From Streptomyces qaidamensis (GTDB taxonomy: Bacteria > Actinomycetota > Actinomycetes > Streptomycetales > Streptomycetaceae): 64,000 nucleotides of DNA. Positions 32,837-40,019 of this stretch are shown in pieces; position 1 is the stretch's first letter, and each line of letters starts with the position of its first letter. A model generated the notes under the pieces. That model was not told the origin of the DNA. It searched no databases and saw only the letters and a list, made by a program, of their open reading frames with translations. The translations under genes were made by a program, and so were the position numbers. The stretch is taken from the NCBI RefSeq assembly GCF_001611795.1, contig NZ_CP015098.1:372001-436000 (forward strand), in the 5' to 3' direction.

Positions 32837-34945
32837 CTAGCCCCGGCGCACCCGGCGCAGGACCACGAAGCCCGCGATCACCAGCACGGCACCGGCCGCG
32901 GCCGGCCAGAGCTGGGCGCCGGTGTCGGCCAGGCCGCCCTCGCCGACCGCCTGCGGCTCGGTCCGGGACGGCACCGACGGGGTCGGGGCGGCACTCGTCG
33001 CCTGGCCGACGGCCTGGGAGTCGCCGAGGCCGTCGGTGTCCGCGTCGTCGCCGTTCTTCGAACCGCCACCCTGCTCGGCGGCGTTGCCGCCGTCGGCGGA
33101 GGCCGTCGCCTTCACCTCCGGCTGAGCGCCACCGGGGGCGGTGGACGCGTCGCCGGGCTCCGGCTCGGGGTTGGGCTTGTCCGCGGGGGGCTTCGCGGCC
33201 TCACCCTTGCCGTCGTCACCGTCGTCGCCCTGGTCACCGGGCTTGCCGCCGCCGTTCCCGTTCTGCGGGGCGTCGGGCGTCTTGGTCGGCTCCTCCTGCG
33301 GGGCCTCCGGCGTCTTCGTCGGCTCCTCCTGCGGGGCCTCCGGCGTCTTCGTCGGCTCCTCCTGCGGGGCCTCCGGCGTCTTCGTCGGCTCCTCCTGGGG
33401 CTCCTCGCCCGGCCCCGGGTTCTGCCCGCCGTCCGCTCCGGCTCCGCACTTACGGCCGTCGTTGATGCAGTCGACCATCTCCCCCATCAGATCCTCGTCG
33501 AAGATGTTGATGAAGTCACCGTGGTCCGTGCCCGGCTTGTGCAGCTGCTCCGGGAAGGAGTCGACCGCGAACAGCGGCGTCGTGCGGCCGCCGTCGTTCA
33601 GACTCGGCGCGTCGATGTCGTAGACGATGCGCTGGACCAGCTGCGGGATGGGGCGGAAGCCGGACGGGCAGTTCCCTGCGGCGTCCGAGAACGCCACGTG
33701 GGTACGGTGGTTGGCGCTGTCGATGTTGCGGCCGTCCCAGCAGCTCTGGAACTTGAACGTGCGGACGACGTCGCTGCCCTGCGGGCACAGCGGGTACTTG
33801 TCCTTCAGCTGCCGGTCCTCGAAGCCGGTGCAGCTCCAGGAGGCGTTGGCGTTGGCCGGGCCGTTGACGAACGACTTGGCGTCGCCCGTGATGATGCGCA
33901 GCAGACGCGGCATGGCCGTGACCTTCTCACGGGGGTTGCCGACGAACGTCAGCGTGACCTGCTTCGGCGTGACGATCTCGCCGGCGTTGCCCTCGATGCC
34001 GCCACCGGGCTTGTTGGCGTCCTGCTCCTGGGTGCCGTTCTGCAGGCGTACGACGGGCCAGTAGTAGGACGACTTGTCGCCCTGGTCGTCGCAGCTGGTC
34101 TCGGCGTTCGCGAGGTCCTGGTCGCTGGCGAAGGCGTTGTTGGCCTGGTTTCCGACGTAGTCGTGGAAGTGGTGGGCGCCGTTGGTGACGCCCGGGGCGG
34201 CGATGATGTTGTCGGAGTTGAACAGGCCGTTCTCGTTCACGCCGCAACTGGTGGCGAAGGAACCGCGGGACGCGTCGCCCTGCGGGCGGGGGTCGTTCAC
34301 GTTGGGCTGGACGCTCTTGATGTCCGCGAAGTCGGCGGCGACGGGGCCGTTGCCCGCCTGTCCGCCGTTGGCGCCCTGGCCCTGGCCGTTCCCCTGCTCC
34401 TGGCCGGCCTGGCCCTGTTCCTCGCCGGCGCCGCCGTCCTGGCCTTCGCCCTGCGCGGGAGCCTGGTTGCCGTCCTGCACCGTGCAGGCGGCCAGGGCCT
34501 TCAGCCCCTCGGGGCGGTCCCCCACGCGGTCGATGGCGATCGCGATGCGATCGAGGGTCGCCCTCCGCTTCTCCTCCAGCGGATTCACGATCGCGTTGCC
34601 GGCGAAGCCGGGATCCTGGTCCATCTGCTGTGCCGATTCGCTCAGCTGCTGATACGCCTTGGCGATCTGCTCGTCCAGGAGGGCGAGTTCCTTGTCGACC
34701 TCCCCCCGCGCCCGCTCGGGGACCGAGGTCAGCTTGCTGCCGACGTCCGGGCAGTCGATCGTGGCGCCCGCGGTCCGGACCCCCGTGCCGGACCGCGTCG
34801 CGGCGGAGTCACCGCCCGAACCGCCGTCCGTGGCCGAGGCGTAGACGTTCGCGGCCATCAGGCCGCCTCCGCCCAGGATCAGTGCGAATGCGGCGAAGGT
34901 CGCGCGTCGTGGGCCGGTAGGGCGTCTTCGCGTGTTGCGTCCCAA
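32837..34945 (-). CDS. Cell-wall-anchored DUF1996 surface protein with tandem repeats
   Basis: 702 residues from a TTG (34943-34945) after CAGGAGAGCACCC. It has a signal sequence ([22 protein letters not shown]), a helical stalk ([21 protein letters not shown]) and a Gln/Gly-rich linker. The DUF1996 domain spans ~residues 210-480, with [33 protein letters not shown] and [14 protein letters not shown]. Four [11 protein letters not shown] units follow, then an acidic linker. The C-terminus is a sortase signal: LADTG, a hydrophobic segment ([17 protein letters not shown]) and RRVRRG. LAXTG motifs are the known targets of class E sortases, so covalent attachment to peptidoglycan is likely. The function of DUF1996 is not known to me. 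Confidence 0.87.
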   Translation of the reverse strand: MGRNTRRRPTGPRRATFAAFALILGGGGLMAANVYASATDGGSGGDSAATRSGTGVRTAGATIDCPDVGSKLTSVPERARGEVDKELALLDEQIAKAYQQLSESAQQMDQDPGFAGNAIVNPLEEKRRATLDRIAIAIDRVGDRPEGLKALAACTVQDGNQAPAQGEGQDGGAGEEQGQAGQEQGNGQGQGANGGQAGNGPVAADFADIKSVQPNVNDPRPQGDASRGSFATSCGVNENGLFNSDNIIAAPGVTNGAHHFHDYVGNQANNAFASDQDLANAETSCDDQGDKSSYYWPVVRLQNGTQEQDANKPGGGIEGNAGEIVTPKQVTLTFVGNPREKVTAMPRLLRIITGDAKSFVNGPANANASWSCTGFEDRQLKDKYPLCPQGSDVVRTFKFQSCWDGRNIDSANHRTHVAFSDAAGNCPSGFRPIPQLVQRIVYDIDAPSLNDGGRTTPLFAVDSFPEQLHKPGTDHGDFINIFDEDLMGEMVDCINDGRKCGAGADGGQNPGPGEEPQEEPTKTPEAPQEEPTKTPEAPQEEPTKTPEAPQEEPTKTPDAPQNGNGGGKPGDQGDDGDDGKGEAAKPPADKPNPEPEPGDASTAPGGAQPEVKATASADGGNAAEQGGGSKNGDDADTDGLGDSQAVGQATSAAPTPSVPSRTEPQAVGEGGLADTGAQLWPAAAGAVLVIAGFVVLRRVRRG
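33263..33394. repeat. Four tandem 33-base units within the DUF1996 gene
   Basis: Units start at 33263, 33296, 33329 and 33362, each CTGCGGGGCCTCCGGCGTCT plus 13 more bases. The last three are identical; the first has a few differences. They encode [11 protein letters not shown] on the minus strand and probably vary in copy number between strains. Confidence 0.9.
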
Positions 34946-35030
34946 GGGTGCTCTCCTGCGCTTGTGGCGTGCCGGGCATGAAAATCCCCTCGCCCCATAC
35001 GTACGGGAGCAGCCGGGTGTTCACCCCCTT

Positions 35031-35042
35031 CGAAAATTTTCG
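35031..35042. promoter_or_regulatory. AT-rich palindrome CGAAAATTTTCG upstream of the DUF1996 gene
   Basis: A perfect 12-base palindrome, 86 bases before the TTG start, conspicuous in GC-rich DNA. It may be an operator or part of the promoter. Confidence 0.35.
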
Positions 35043-35074
35043 GAGAACTCTCATGAAGCACGGGGCGGCCCGAG

Positions 35075-35101
35075 CCCCGCCGGACGCCCTGTCCGGCGGG
35101 G
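35075..35101. terminator. Terminator hairpin after the LPMO gene
   Basis: CCCCGCCGGAC (35075-35085) pairs with GTCCGGCGGGG (35091-35101), 10 bases past the stop of the minus-strand LPMO gene. Confidence 0.75.
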
Positions 35102-35110
35102 ACGCGCAGG

Positions 35111-35806
35111 TCAGCGGAAGTTCACGTCACTGCACAGGAAGTAGGTCTGGTCCATGTGCGAGGCCTGCCAGATCGTGTACACGATGTGCCGGCCGCTCAG
35201 CCCCGAAGTGCTCACCGGGATCTCGTAGTTCTGGCTGGGCGCGTACCTGCCGGTGCGCTTGACGAGCTGGAGGTCGTTCCACGTCAGCGGCCGGGTGGTG
35301 GGGTCGAAGCCCTGCCGCGTGACGTACACCAGGAAGTAGTCGGCGCCGTGGCTGGCCTGGTCGTACAGCTTCACCGTGAAGTTGCCGGTGATGTCCGTGG
35401 TCTTCCAGGCGCCGACCGCGTCGAGGGAGTTGTACCGGCCGCCCTCGGTCCGGCCGCCGCTGCACAGCTGGCCGTTGGGGACGACGGCCTGGAAGTTCCC
35501 GCCGGAGCCGTTGCGGTACAGGCCGTTCCAGTTCCACATGGCGTTGGGGTCGGCCCGCCACGCCTGCCAGCACATGGGGTCCTGCTGGGCCATCGCGGGG
35601 TTCAGGTGATCGCTCCCCCAGCGCAGCCAGCAGCCGTAGTTGCGGGAGGCCGGGTCGACGACCGAGCCGTGGGCGACGGCGGTGCCGCTCCACGGGATCA
35701 GGCTGAGCAGCGCGGCGACGAGCACGCTCAGGGCGAGCGTCAGGCGGGACCTGAGCCTGGGGAGGCGTGATGCACCTTGATCGACATCATGACCATGACA
35801 ATTCAT
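35111..35806 (-). CDS. AA10 lytic polysaccharide monooxygenase (LPMO10B-like)
   Basis: 231 residues. A signal peptide ends GTAVA, leaving His46 as the mature N-terminus (AVA-HGSVVDPASRNYGCW), one half of the copper-binding histidine brace; the second His is in QASHGADYFLVYV (residue 153). The C-terminal IVYTIWQASHMDQTYFLCSD supplies the axial Phe and disulphide. The sequence is very like the single-domain S. coelicolor enzyme ScLPMO10B, which cleaves crystalline cellulose and chitin oxidatively at C1/C4. There is no carbohydrate-binding module. A perfect CebR-type operator lies 71 bases upstream, so cello-oligosaccharide induction is likely. Confidence 0.95.
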   Translation of the reverse strand: MNCHGHDVDQGASRLPRLRSRLTLALSVLVAALLSLIPWSGTAVAHGSVVDPASRNYGCWLRWGSDHLNPAMAQQDPMCWQAWRADPNAMWNWNGLYRNGSGGNFQAVVPNGQLCSGGRTEGGRYNSLDAVGAWKTTDITGNFTVKLYDQASHGADYFLVYVTRQGFDPTTRPLTWNDLQLVKRTGRYAPSQNYEIPVSTSGLSGRHIVYTIWQASHMDQTYFLCSDVNFR

Positions 35807-35876
35807 GATCTCTCTCTTTCGGGTGTGGGGGTTGCCGTGCGTTCACTCATTCATGCTTTTCGATCATGTTTCGATG

Positions 35877-35890
35877 TGGGAGCGCTCCCA
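35877..35890. promoter_or_regulatory. CebR-type operator TGGGAGCGCTCCCA
   Basis: Exact match to the 14-base palindrome bound by CebR, the LacI-family cellulose/cellobiose repressor of streptomycetes, between the GNAT stop and the LPMO start on the minus strand. Confidence 0.88.
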
Positions 35891-35954
35891 TATCACACAG
35901 GCTGCACCCGATGACACGAGTCGGCAATGCGCGATTGCGCCACTTCCGTGTCGG

Positions 35955-36587
35955 TCAGAGCCGGTCCAGTTCCTTCGTGGTGCGTCCGAGGTAGGTGGCC
36001 GCGCCCGGCTCGGGCACCGCGATCTCCTCGAAGCCCAGGCGGGCATAGAAGGCACGGGCCCGGGTGTTGGCGGTCGCCATGGCCAGGTGCACGGCCGGCA
36101 CTCCCCTGTCCTGGAGGGTCTGCAGAAGCGTCCGCATCAGCCGGCGTCCGTAGCCACGGCGCTGCCAGTCGGGCAGCAGATCGATGTGCAGGTGGGCGGG
36201 GTGGGCGGCCAGTTCGGACAACACCATCCGTTCGGGGTCGTGCAACAGGCCCGCTATCGCCTCGTCCGGGGTGCGCGGCGGCCGGGGCGGTTCCGGGTAA
36301 CGGCCGGCGACCAGGGGAAGCCACGTGGCGCGGAAGGCTGCGGCGAAGCGCGCGGTGTCGGCCGCGCCGAGGATGTAACCGACCGCCCGTCCCCGCCCGT
36401 CGTCCAGCACGAAGGCCAGGTCCGGCTCCAGATGGACGTACGGCGCCGCGAAGGTCGCCGGGAAGATGCCCGGGTCCGCGTAGTGGGGGCGGCTGTCCTC
36501 GCCCTGATGGGCGGTGCGGATGCAGATGCCGTCGAGAGCCGGGCGGTCCTCGGGGCGGTACGGGCGGATCGCGGGTGACGTGGTCAT
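35955..36587 (-). CDS. GNAT acetyltransferase resembling the O-GlcNAcase acetyltransferase-like domain
   Basis: 210 residues from ATG 36585-36587 (MTTSPAIRPYRPEDRPAL). It is a GNAT fold: strand 1 IRPYRPED, the long insertion with ICIRTAHQGEDSRPHYADP and LEPDLAFVLDDGRGRAVGYILGAADT, then DLLPDWQRRGYGRRLMRTLL, the acetyl-CoA pyrophosphate loop QRRGYGRR, and ANTRARAFYARLGFEEI. This insertion pattern matches the bacterial relatives of the C-terminal domain of human O-GlcNAcase, some of which lack detectable acetyltransferase activity. A near-perfect CebR-type box lies 20 bases upstream of the ATG. Substrate unknown. Confidence 0.82.
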   Translation of the reverse strand: MTTSPAIRPYRPEDRPALDGICIRTAHQGEDSRPHYADPGIFPATFAAPYVHLEPDLAFVLDDGRGRAVGYILGAADTARFAAAFRATWLPLVAGRYPEPPRPPRTPDEAIAGLLHDPERMVLSELAAHPAHLHIDLLPDWQRRGYGRRLMRTLLQTLQDRGVPAVHLAMATANTRARAFYARLGFEEIAVPEPGAATYLGRTTKELDRL

Positions 36588-36606
36588 GGCGGCATCGTGC
36601 ACCCGG

Positions 36607-36620
36607 TGGGAGCGCTCCCT
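36607..36620. promoter_or_regulatory. One-mismatch CebR-type box TGGGAGCGCTCCCT
   Basis: 13 of 14 bases match the CebR operator, with a perfect 12-base palindromic core GGGAGCGCTCCC. It sits 20 bases before the GNAT start, where a repressor would block initiation. Confidence 0.6.
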
Positions 36621-36711
36621 CAAGTCCCTTCCCCGCGGTCCGCCGAGGGGCCCGGCCGGTCTGCCGGGGCCATTTCACGCCGGCGTCCCGTGACCGGCTT
36701 GGACGAGCGCG

Positions 36712-36736
36712 GCTTAAGGCCCCCGCCCGGGGTTAC
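36712..36736 (+). promoter_or_regulatory. SigB-like promoter for the YihY/BrkB gene
   Basis: GCTTA (36712-36716), 14 bases, GGTTAC (36731-36736), one base off GGGTAC. The -10 is only 9 bases before the ATG, implying a leaderless or nearly leaderless mRNA. Confidence 0.45.
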
Positions 36737-36745
36737 CCGGCTCAC

Positions 36746-37945
36746 ATGGTGAAGCTGCATATTCCGGGACGAAAAGAACAACACGAGACCGAGGCACCGC
36801 CTCCGGAGAGCCAACGCCCGGGGTTCGAGGCGGAACGCAGGGAGTCTCGCGAAGCAGAACGCCGGGAGGATGCCGATGCGGACCGCTTCGGGACCTCGGA
36901 GGCGGAACGCCGGGAGGCTTCCGGAGCGGAGGGCCGGCAAACACCCGCGCCCGCTGCCGAGGAGCCCGGGCCGGACCCCGAGGTGGAGCGCGCGGCACCG
37001 GACACGCTGAGGGACCTGCCCCGGAAGTCCTGGGTCGCGGTGCTGAAGGGCAGCGTGCGGGAGTTCAAGGACGATGAGCTGACCGACCGGGCGGCCGCGC
37101 TGACCTACTACGGCGTGCTGGCGCTGTTCCCCGCACTGCTGGTGCTGGTGTCGATGCTGGGCCTCACCGGCAGGTCGACCACGGACAAGGTGACCGAGAA
37201 CGTCCGCGAGCTCGTGCCCGGCTCGGCGGGCGACATCATCACCCGGGCCGTGAACCAGTTGCAGGGCAACTCCGGCATCGGCTCGCTGATGGCGATCGTC
37301 GGTCTGGTCCTGGCGTTGTGGTCGGCGTCCGGCTACGTGGGCGCGTTCATCCGCTCGGCCAACGCCGTCTACGACATGCCCGAGGGCCGGCCGGTGTGGA
37401 AGCTGCTGCCGATGCGGGTGGGCGTGACGGTCGTGCTGCTGGTGCTGGCCGTCATCAGCTCACTGATCGTGGTGTTCTCGGGCGGACTGGCCCAGCAGGC
37501 CGGAGACGCACTGGGCGTCGGCGACACCGCGCTGACGTTGTGGTCGATCGCCAAGTGGCCGGTCCTGGTGCTGCTGGTCGTGCTCATGATCGCGATCCTG
37601 TACTGGGCGGCCCCGAACGCCAAGGTGAAGGGATTCCGCTGGATCACACCCGGCAGTCTGCTGGCGCTGCTGATCTGGATGGTCGCGTCCGCCGGGTTCG
37701 CGGTCTACGTCGCCAACTTCGCCTCGTACAACAAGACCTACGGCACGATGGCCGGTGTCATCGTCTTCCTGGTGTGGCTGTGGATCACGAACCTGGCGAT
37801 CCTGCTGGGGCTGGAGTTCGACGCGGAGACGGTGCGGCAGCGCGCCATTGCCGGTGGTCATCCGCCCGAGGACGAGCCGTACACCCAGCCGCGTGACACC
37901 CGGGCGTGGGACGAGCAGGACCGCCGCCGGCTGGAACAGACCTGA
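36746..37945 (+). CDS. YihY/BrkB-family inner-membrane protein with charged N-terminal extension
   Basis: 399 residues from ATG 36746. The first ~90 residues are a strongly charged, Glu/Arg-rich segment with repeated (E/R)AERRE units. The membrane core follows: FKDDELTDRAAALTYYGVLALFPALLVLVSMLG, LMAIVGLVLALWSASGYVGAFIRSANAVYDM (the YihY signature), TVVLLVLAVISSLIVVF, VLVLLVVLMIAILYWAAPN and MAGVIVFLVWLWITNLAILLGLEFDAE. Six helices in all. The family was once called ribonuclease BN but is an integral membrane protein of unknown function. A stress-type promoter pattern adjoins the start. Confidence 0.9.
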   Translation: MVKLHIPGRKEQHETEAPPPESQRPGFEAERRESREAERREDADADRFGTSEAERREASGAEGRQTPAPAAEEPGPDPEVERAAPDTLRDLPRKSWVAVLKGSVREFKDDELTDRAAALTYYGVLALFPALLVLVSMLGLTGRSTTDKVTENVRELVPGSAGDIITRAVNQLQGNSGIGSLMAIVGLVLALWSASGYVGAFIRSANAVYDMPEGRPVWKLLPMRVGVTVVLLVLAVISSLIVVFSGGLAQQAGDALGVGDTALTLWSIAKWPVLVLLVVLMIAILYWAAPNAKVKGFRWITPGSLLALLIWMVASAGFAVYVANFASYNKTYGTMAGVIVFLVWLWITNLAILLGLEFDAETVRQRAIAGGHPPEDEPYTQPRDTRAWDEQDRRRLEQT

Positions 37946-37963
37946 CCCGTCCGACGGTTCGGT

Positions 37964-38416
37964 TCAGCCCGTGAGTCCGGCGGCGACCGTCGCGCCCAGT
38001 TCCCAGCACCGCCCGAGGTCGTCCTTGTCCGGCTCGCCGGTCACGGTGACGGCCTCGGCGGTGCGACGCCAGCCGAGGCCGGTCGTCACCGACTCGATCC
38101 CGCGCACCGCTCCGGTGACGTCGTTGCCGCCGTGCACCCAGTAGCCGAAGGGGCGGCCGCGGGTGGCGTCCAGGCACGGGTAGTAGACCTGGTCGAAGAA
38201 GTGCTTGAGGGCCCCGGACATGTAGCCGAGGTTCGCGGGAGTGCCGAGGAGAAAGCCGTCGGCGGCGAGGACGTCGGAGGCGGTGGCCGACAGGGCGGGC
38301 ACCCGGACGACCCTCACGTCCTCGATCTCGGGGTCCGTCGCACCGGACAGGACGGCTTCGAACATCGCCTGGCAGTGGGGCGAGGGCGTGTGATGGACGA
38401 TCAGCAAAGTGGCCAC
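37964..38416 (-). CDS. Flavodoxin-like NAD(P)H-dependent reductase
   Basis: 150 residues. The N-terminus MATLLIVHHTPSPHCQAMFEA is the flavodoxin-fold FMN phosphate loop (a variant of the (T/S)xTGxT loop), and FLLGTPANLGYMSGALKHFFDQ is the conserved flavin isoalloxazine-binding turn seen in WrbA and related reductases. FGYWVHGGNDVTGAVRGIESV follows. It probably binds FMN and reduces quinones or other small electron acceptors in the cytosol. Monocistronic; only 18 bases separate its stop from that of the convergent YihY gene. Confidence 0.85.
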   Translation of the reverse strand: MATLLIVHHTPSPHCQAMFEAVLSGATDPEIEDVRVVRVPALSATASDVLAADGFLLGTPANLGYMSGALKHFFDQVYYPCLDATRGRPFGYWVHGGNDVTGAVRGIESVTTGLGWRRTAEAVTVTGEPDKDDLGRCWELGATVAAGLTG

Positions 38417-38434
38417 GGCACCTGACCTTGCCGT

Positions 38435-38470
38435 CCGGCCCCCGCCACCGCAAGCGGTGACGGGGGCCGG
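38435..38470. terminator. Terminator hairpin after the second DUF3618 gene
   Basis: CCGGCCCCCGCCACCGC (38435-38451) pairs with 38454-38470 in 16 of 17 positions. It lies 18 bases past the DUF3618 stop (minus strand). Confidence 0.7.
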
Positions 38471-38488
38471 ATGTCGGTGTGCCGTGGC

Positions 38489-38920
38489 TCAGCGGTTGCC
38501 GCGACGGCGGATAAGCAGGGCGGCCACCAGGACGGCACCGGCGCCCGCCAGCAGGGCGGCCCGGTGGTCGCGCATCTGCCTCGGGGCCTTGTCCTGCCAG
38601 ACCTGCTCGGCCTGGGCGGCCTTCTCTTTCGCGCCCTGAGCGGCGGCGGCGCCCTTCTGCTTCACCGGCTCGGGCAGCTTCTCCTCCACGGTGTGGGCCA
38701 TGTGCGCGGCCTTGGTCCTGGCCTGCCCGCTCCATTCCTGCGCCTTGGCCCCGGCCTGCTCCCTGACCGCGACGGCCTTCTCGCGGGCACGGGTCTTGAC
38801 GTCGGCCCGGTCCGCCAGTGCCTGCACGGTGTCGCCGAGTTCGTGGCGGGTCTGCTCGACCTGTTCGCGCAGCTCCTCCTGGCTGCGGGCGGTCGGCTCG
38901 TCGTGCGGAGGCTGGGTCAT
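38489..38920 (-). CDS. DUF3618-type membrane protein (copy 2, short)
   Basis: 143 residues from ATG 38918-38920. The motif ELREQVEQTRHELGDTVQALADRADVKTRARE is the DUF3618 signature; then comes an Ala/Lys/Gln-rich amphipathic region and a terminal membrane helix (LLAGAGAVLVAALLIRRRGNR). It overlaps the upstream holin-like gene by 4 bases (ATGA), so the pair is translationally coupled exactly as the copy-1 genes are. Function unknown. Confidence 0.83.
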   Translation of the reverse strand: MTQPPHDEPTARSQEELREQVEQTRHELGDTVQALADRADVKTRAREKAVAVREQAGAKAQEWSGQARTKAAHMAHTVEEKLPEPVKQKGAAAAQGAKEKAAQAEQVWQDKAPRQMRDHRAALLAGAGAVLVAALLIRRRGNR

Positions 38921-39360
38921 CGCTGTGCACTCTCCTTGATCTCGGCCACGTCGGCCTTCACGTTGTCGATGGTCTGCTGCGGGGCGGGCGGGGTGGCGCT
39001 GCGCACCTGCTTGCGGCCGGCCAGCGCCGTCAGGCCCGTGGCAACGGCCAGCACGCCCGTGACGATGAGCGCCGCCGCCCATACCGGCAGCGGTACGGCC
39101 AGGGCGGCGATCGCCGTGGCGACCAAGGCCTGCAGGGTGACGAAGCCGAGGACGCCGGCGCCGCCGAACAGGCCGCCGCCCTTCCCGAAGCGTTTGCCCT
39201 TCTCGGTCATCTCCGCCCGGGCGAGGCGCATCTCGCCGCGCACCAGGTCGGTCAGTTGCTCGGTGGCCCGCTGTACCAGCTCGCCCACCGGCTCGTCTCC
39301 GGCCGTCGGCGCGCTCCCCGTGCGGGGAGCGGCGGAGGCCGTGCGGTGCGTGTCCGTCAT
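38917..39360 (-). CDS. Actinobacterial holin-like membrane protein (copy 2)
   Basis: 147 residues from ATG 39358-39360 with GGGAGGTGATCGCC upstream. The layout matches the gene at 29829: a helix VGELVQRATEQLTDLVRGEMRLARAEM, a Gly-rich start of the first membrane helix (GGLFGGAGVLGFVTLQALVATAIAAL) and a second helix (WAAALIVTGVLAVATGLTAL). This is the phage-holin superfamily in its chromosomal actinobacterial form. A GTGTC-N16-GGGTAC promoter pattern lies 34-60 bases upstream. Confidence 0.82.
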   Translation of the reverse strand: MTDTHRTASAAPRTGSAPTAGDEPVGELVQRATEQLTDLVRGEMRLARAEMTEKGKRFGKGGGLFGGAGVLGFVTLQALVATAIAALAVPLPVWAAALIVTGVLAVATGLTALAGRKQVRSATPPAPQQTIDNVKADVAEIKESAQR

Positions 39361-39393
39361 GGCGATCACCTCCCGGTCCGTGTTGCGGGCCGG

Positions 39394-39420
39394 GTACCCC
39401 CGGAAAGGCGGAAAGGACAC
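39394..39420 (-). promoter_or_regulatory. SigB-type promoter for the holin-like/DUF3618 pair
   Basis: On the minus strand GTGTC (39416-39420), 16 bases, GGGTAC (39394-39399), an exact SigB-type -10, 34 bases before the ATG. Confidence 0.6.
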
Positions 39421-39446
39421 CTGGTCGGACAACTCGTGATGACGAT

Positions 39447-39471
39447 GAGTGAGCCGCGCGAGATCTGGTAC
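39447..39471 (+). promoter_or_regulatory. SigB-like promoter for the second SRPBCC gene
   Basis: GAGTG (39447-39451), 14 bases, TGGTAC (39466-39471), one base off GGGTAC, 38 bases before the TTG start; divergent from the promoter at 39394-39420. Confidence 0.45.
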
Positions 39472-39509
39472 CCGTCCGCCGCTCAGAGACGAGAAAGAGA
39501 GGTATCGCC

Positions 39510-39959
39510 TTGTCGCAGGTAGAGGAATCCATCGAGGTCCGCGTGCCGGTGCACACCGCGTACAACCAGTGGACGCAGTTCGAGTCCTTCCCCGAGTTCA
39601 TGGACGGTGTCGAGCGCATCGAGCAGCGCACCGACACCCTCACGCACTGGGTCACGAAGGTCGGCGGACAGGCGCGGGAGTTCGACGCGGAGATCACCGA
39701 ACAGGTCCCGGACGAGCGCGTCGCCTGGACCACCGTGGGCGGCGAGGCGCGGCAGGCCGGTGTGGTGACCTTCCACCGCATCCAGGACGACACGACCAAG
39801 GTCATGCTGCAGATGGACTTCGACCCCAACGGCGTGGCCGAGACCGTGGGCGACAAGCTCGGCTTCGTGAAGCGGCAGCTCTCGGGTGATCTGCGTCGGT
39901 TCAAGGAGTTCATGGAGACCCGCGGGGCCGAGACGGGCGCCTGGCGCGGCCAGGTCTGA
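39510..39959 (+). CDS. SRPBCC/polyketide-cyclase-like protein (copy 2)
   Basis: 149 residues from a TTG at 39510 (GAGAGGTATCGCC upstream). Paralogue of the gene at 6219-6704: VEVDVPVHTAYNQWTQFEEF there, IEVRVPVHTAYNQWTQFESF here, and the same C-terminal helix RRFKEFMETRGAETGAWRG. It has the SRPBCC ligand-binding fold with no recognisable catalytic residues. Divergent from the holin-like/DUF3618 pair, with stress-type promoter patterns on both sides of the shared interval. Confidence 0.88.
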   Translation: MSQVEESIEVRVPVHTAYNQWTQFESFPEFMDGVERIEQRTDTLTHWVTKVGGQAREFDAEITEQVPDERVAWTTVGGEARQAGVVTFHRIQDDTTKVMLQMDFDPNGVAETVGDKLGFVKRQLSGDLRRFKEFMETRGAETGAWRGQV

Positions 39960-39971
39960 CCGGGCGTGAGC

Positions 39972-40002
39972 AGGCCGCCACCACTGCACGTGGTGGCGGC
40001 CT
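39972..40002. terminator. Bidirectional terminator hairpin
   Basis: Perfect 13-base stem AGGCCGCCACCAC / GTGGTGGCGGCCT with a 5-base loop, between convergent genes. Confidence 0.85.
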
Positions 40003-40019
40003 TGCGCTGTGCCCGTCCG

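Noticed and set aside
33263..33394. Repeat array considered as CRISPR
   Set aside because: Units are directly adjacent with no spacers, in frame within a protein gene, encoding an 11-residue motif.
39439..39525. 27-residue frame starting MTMSEPREIWYPS before the second SRPBCC gene
   Set aside because: It overlaps a promoter-like element and the SRPBCC start, with no ribosome site of its own.
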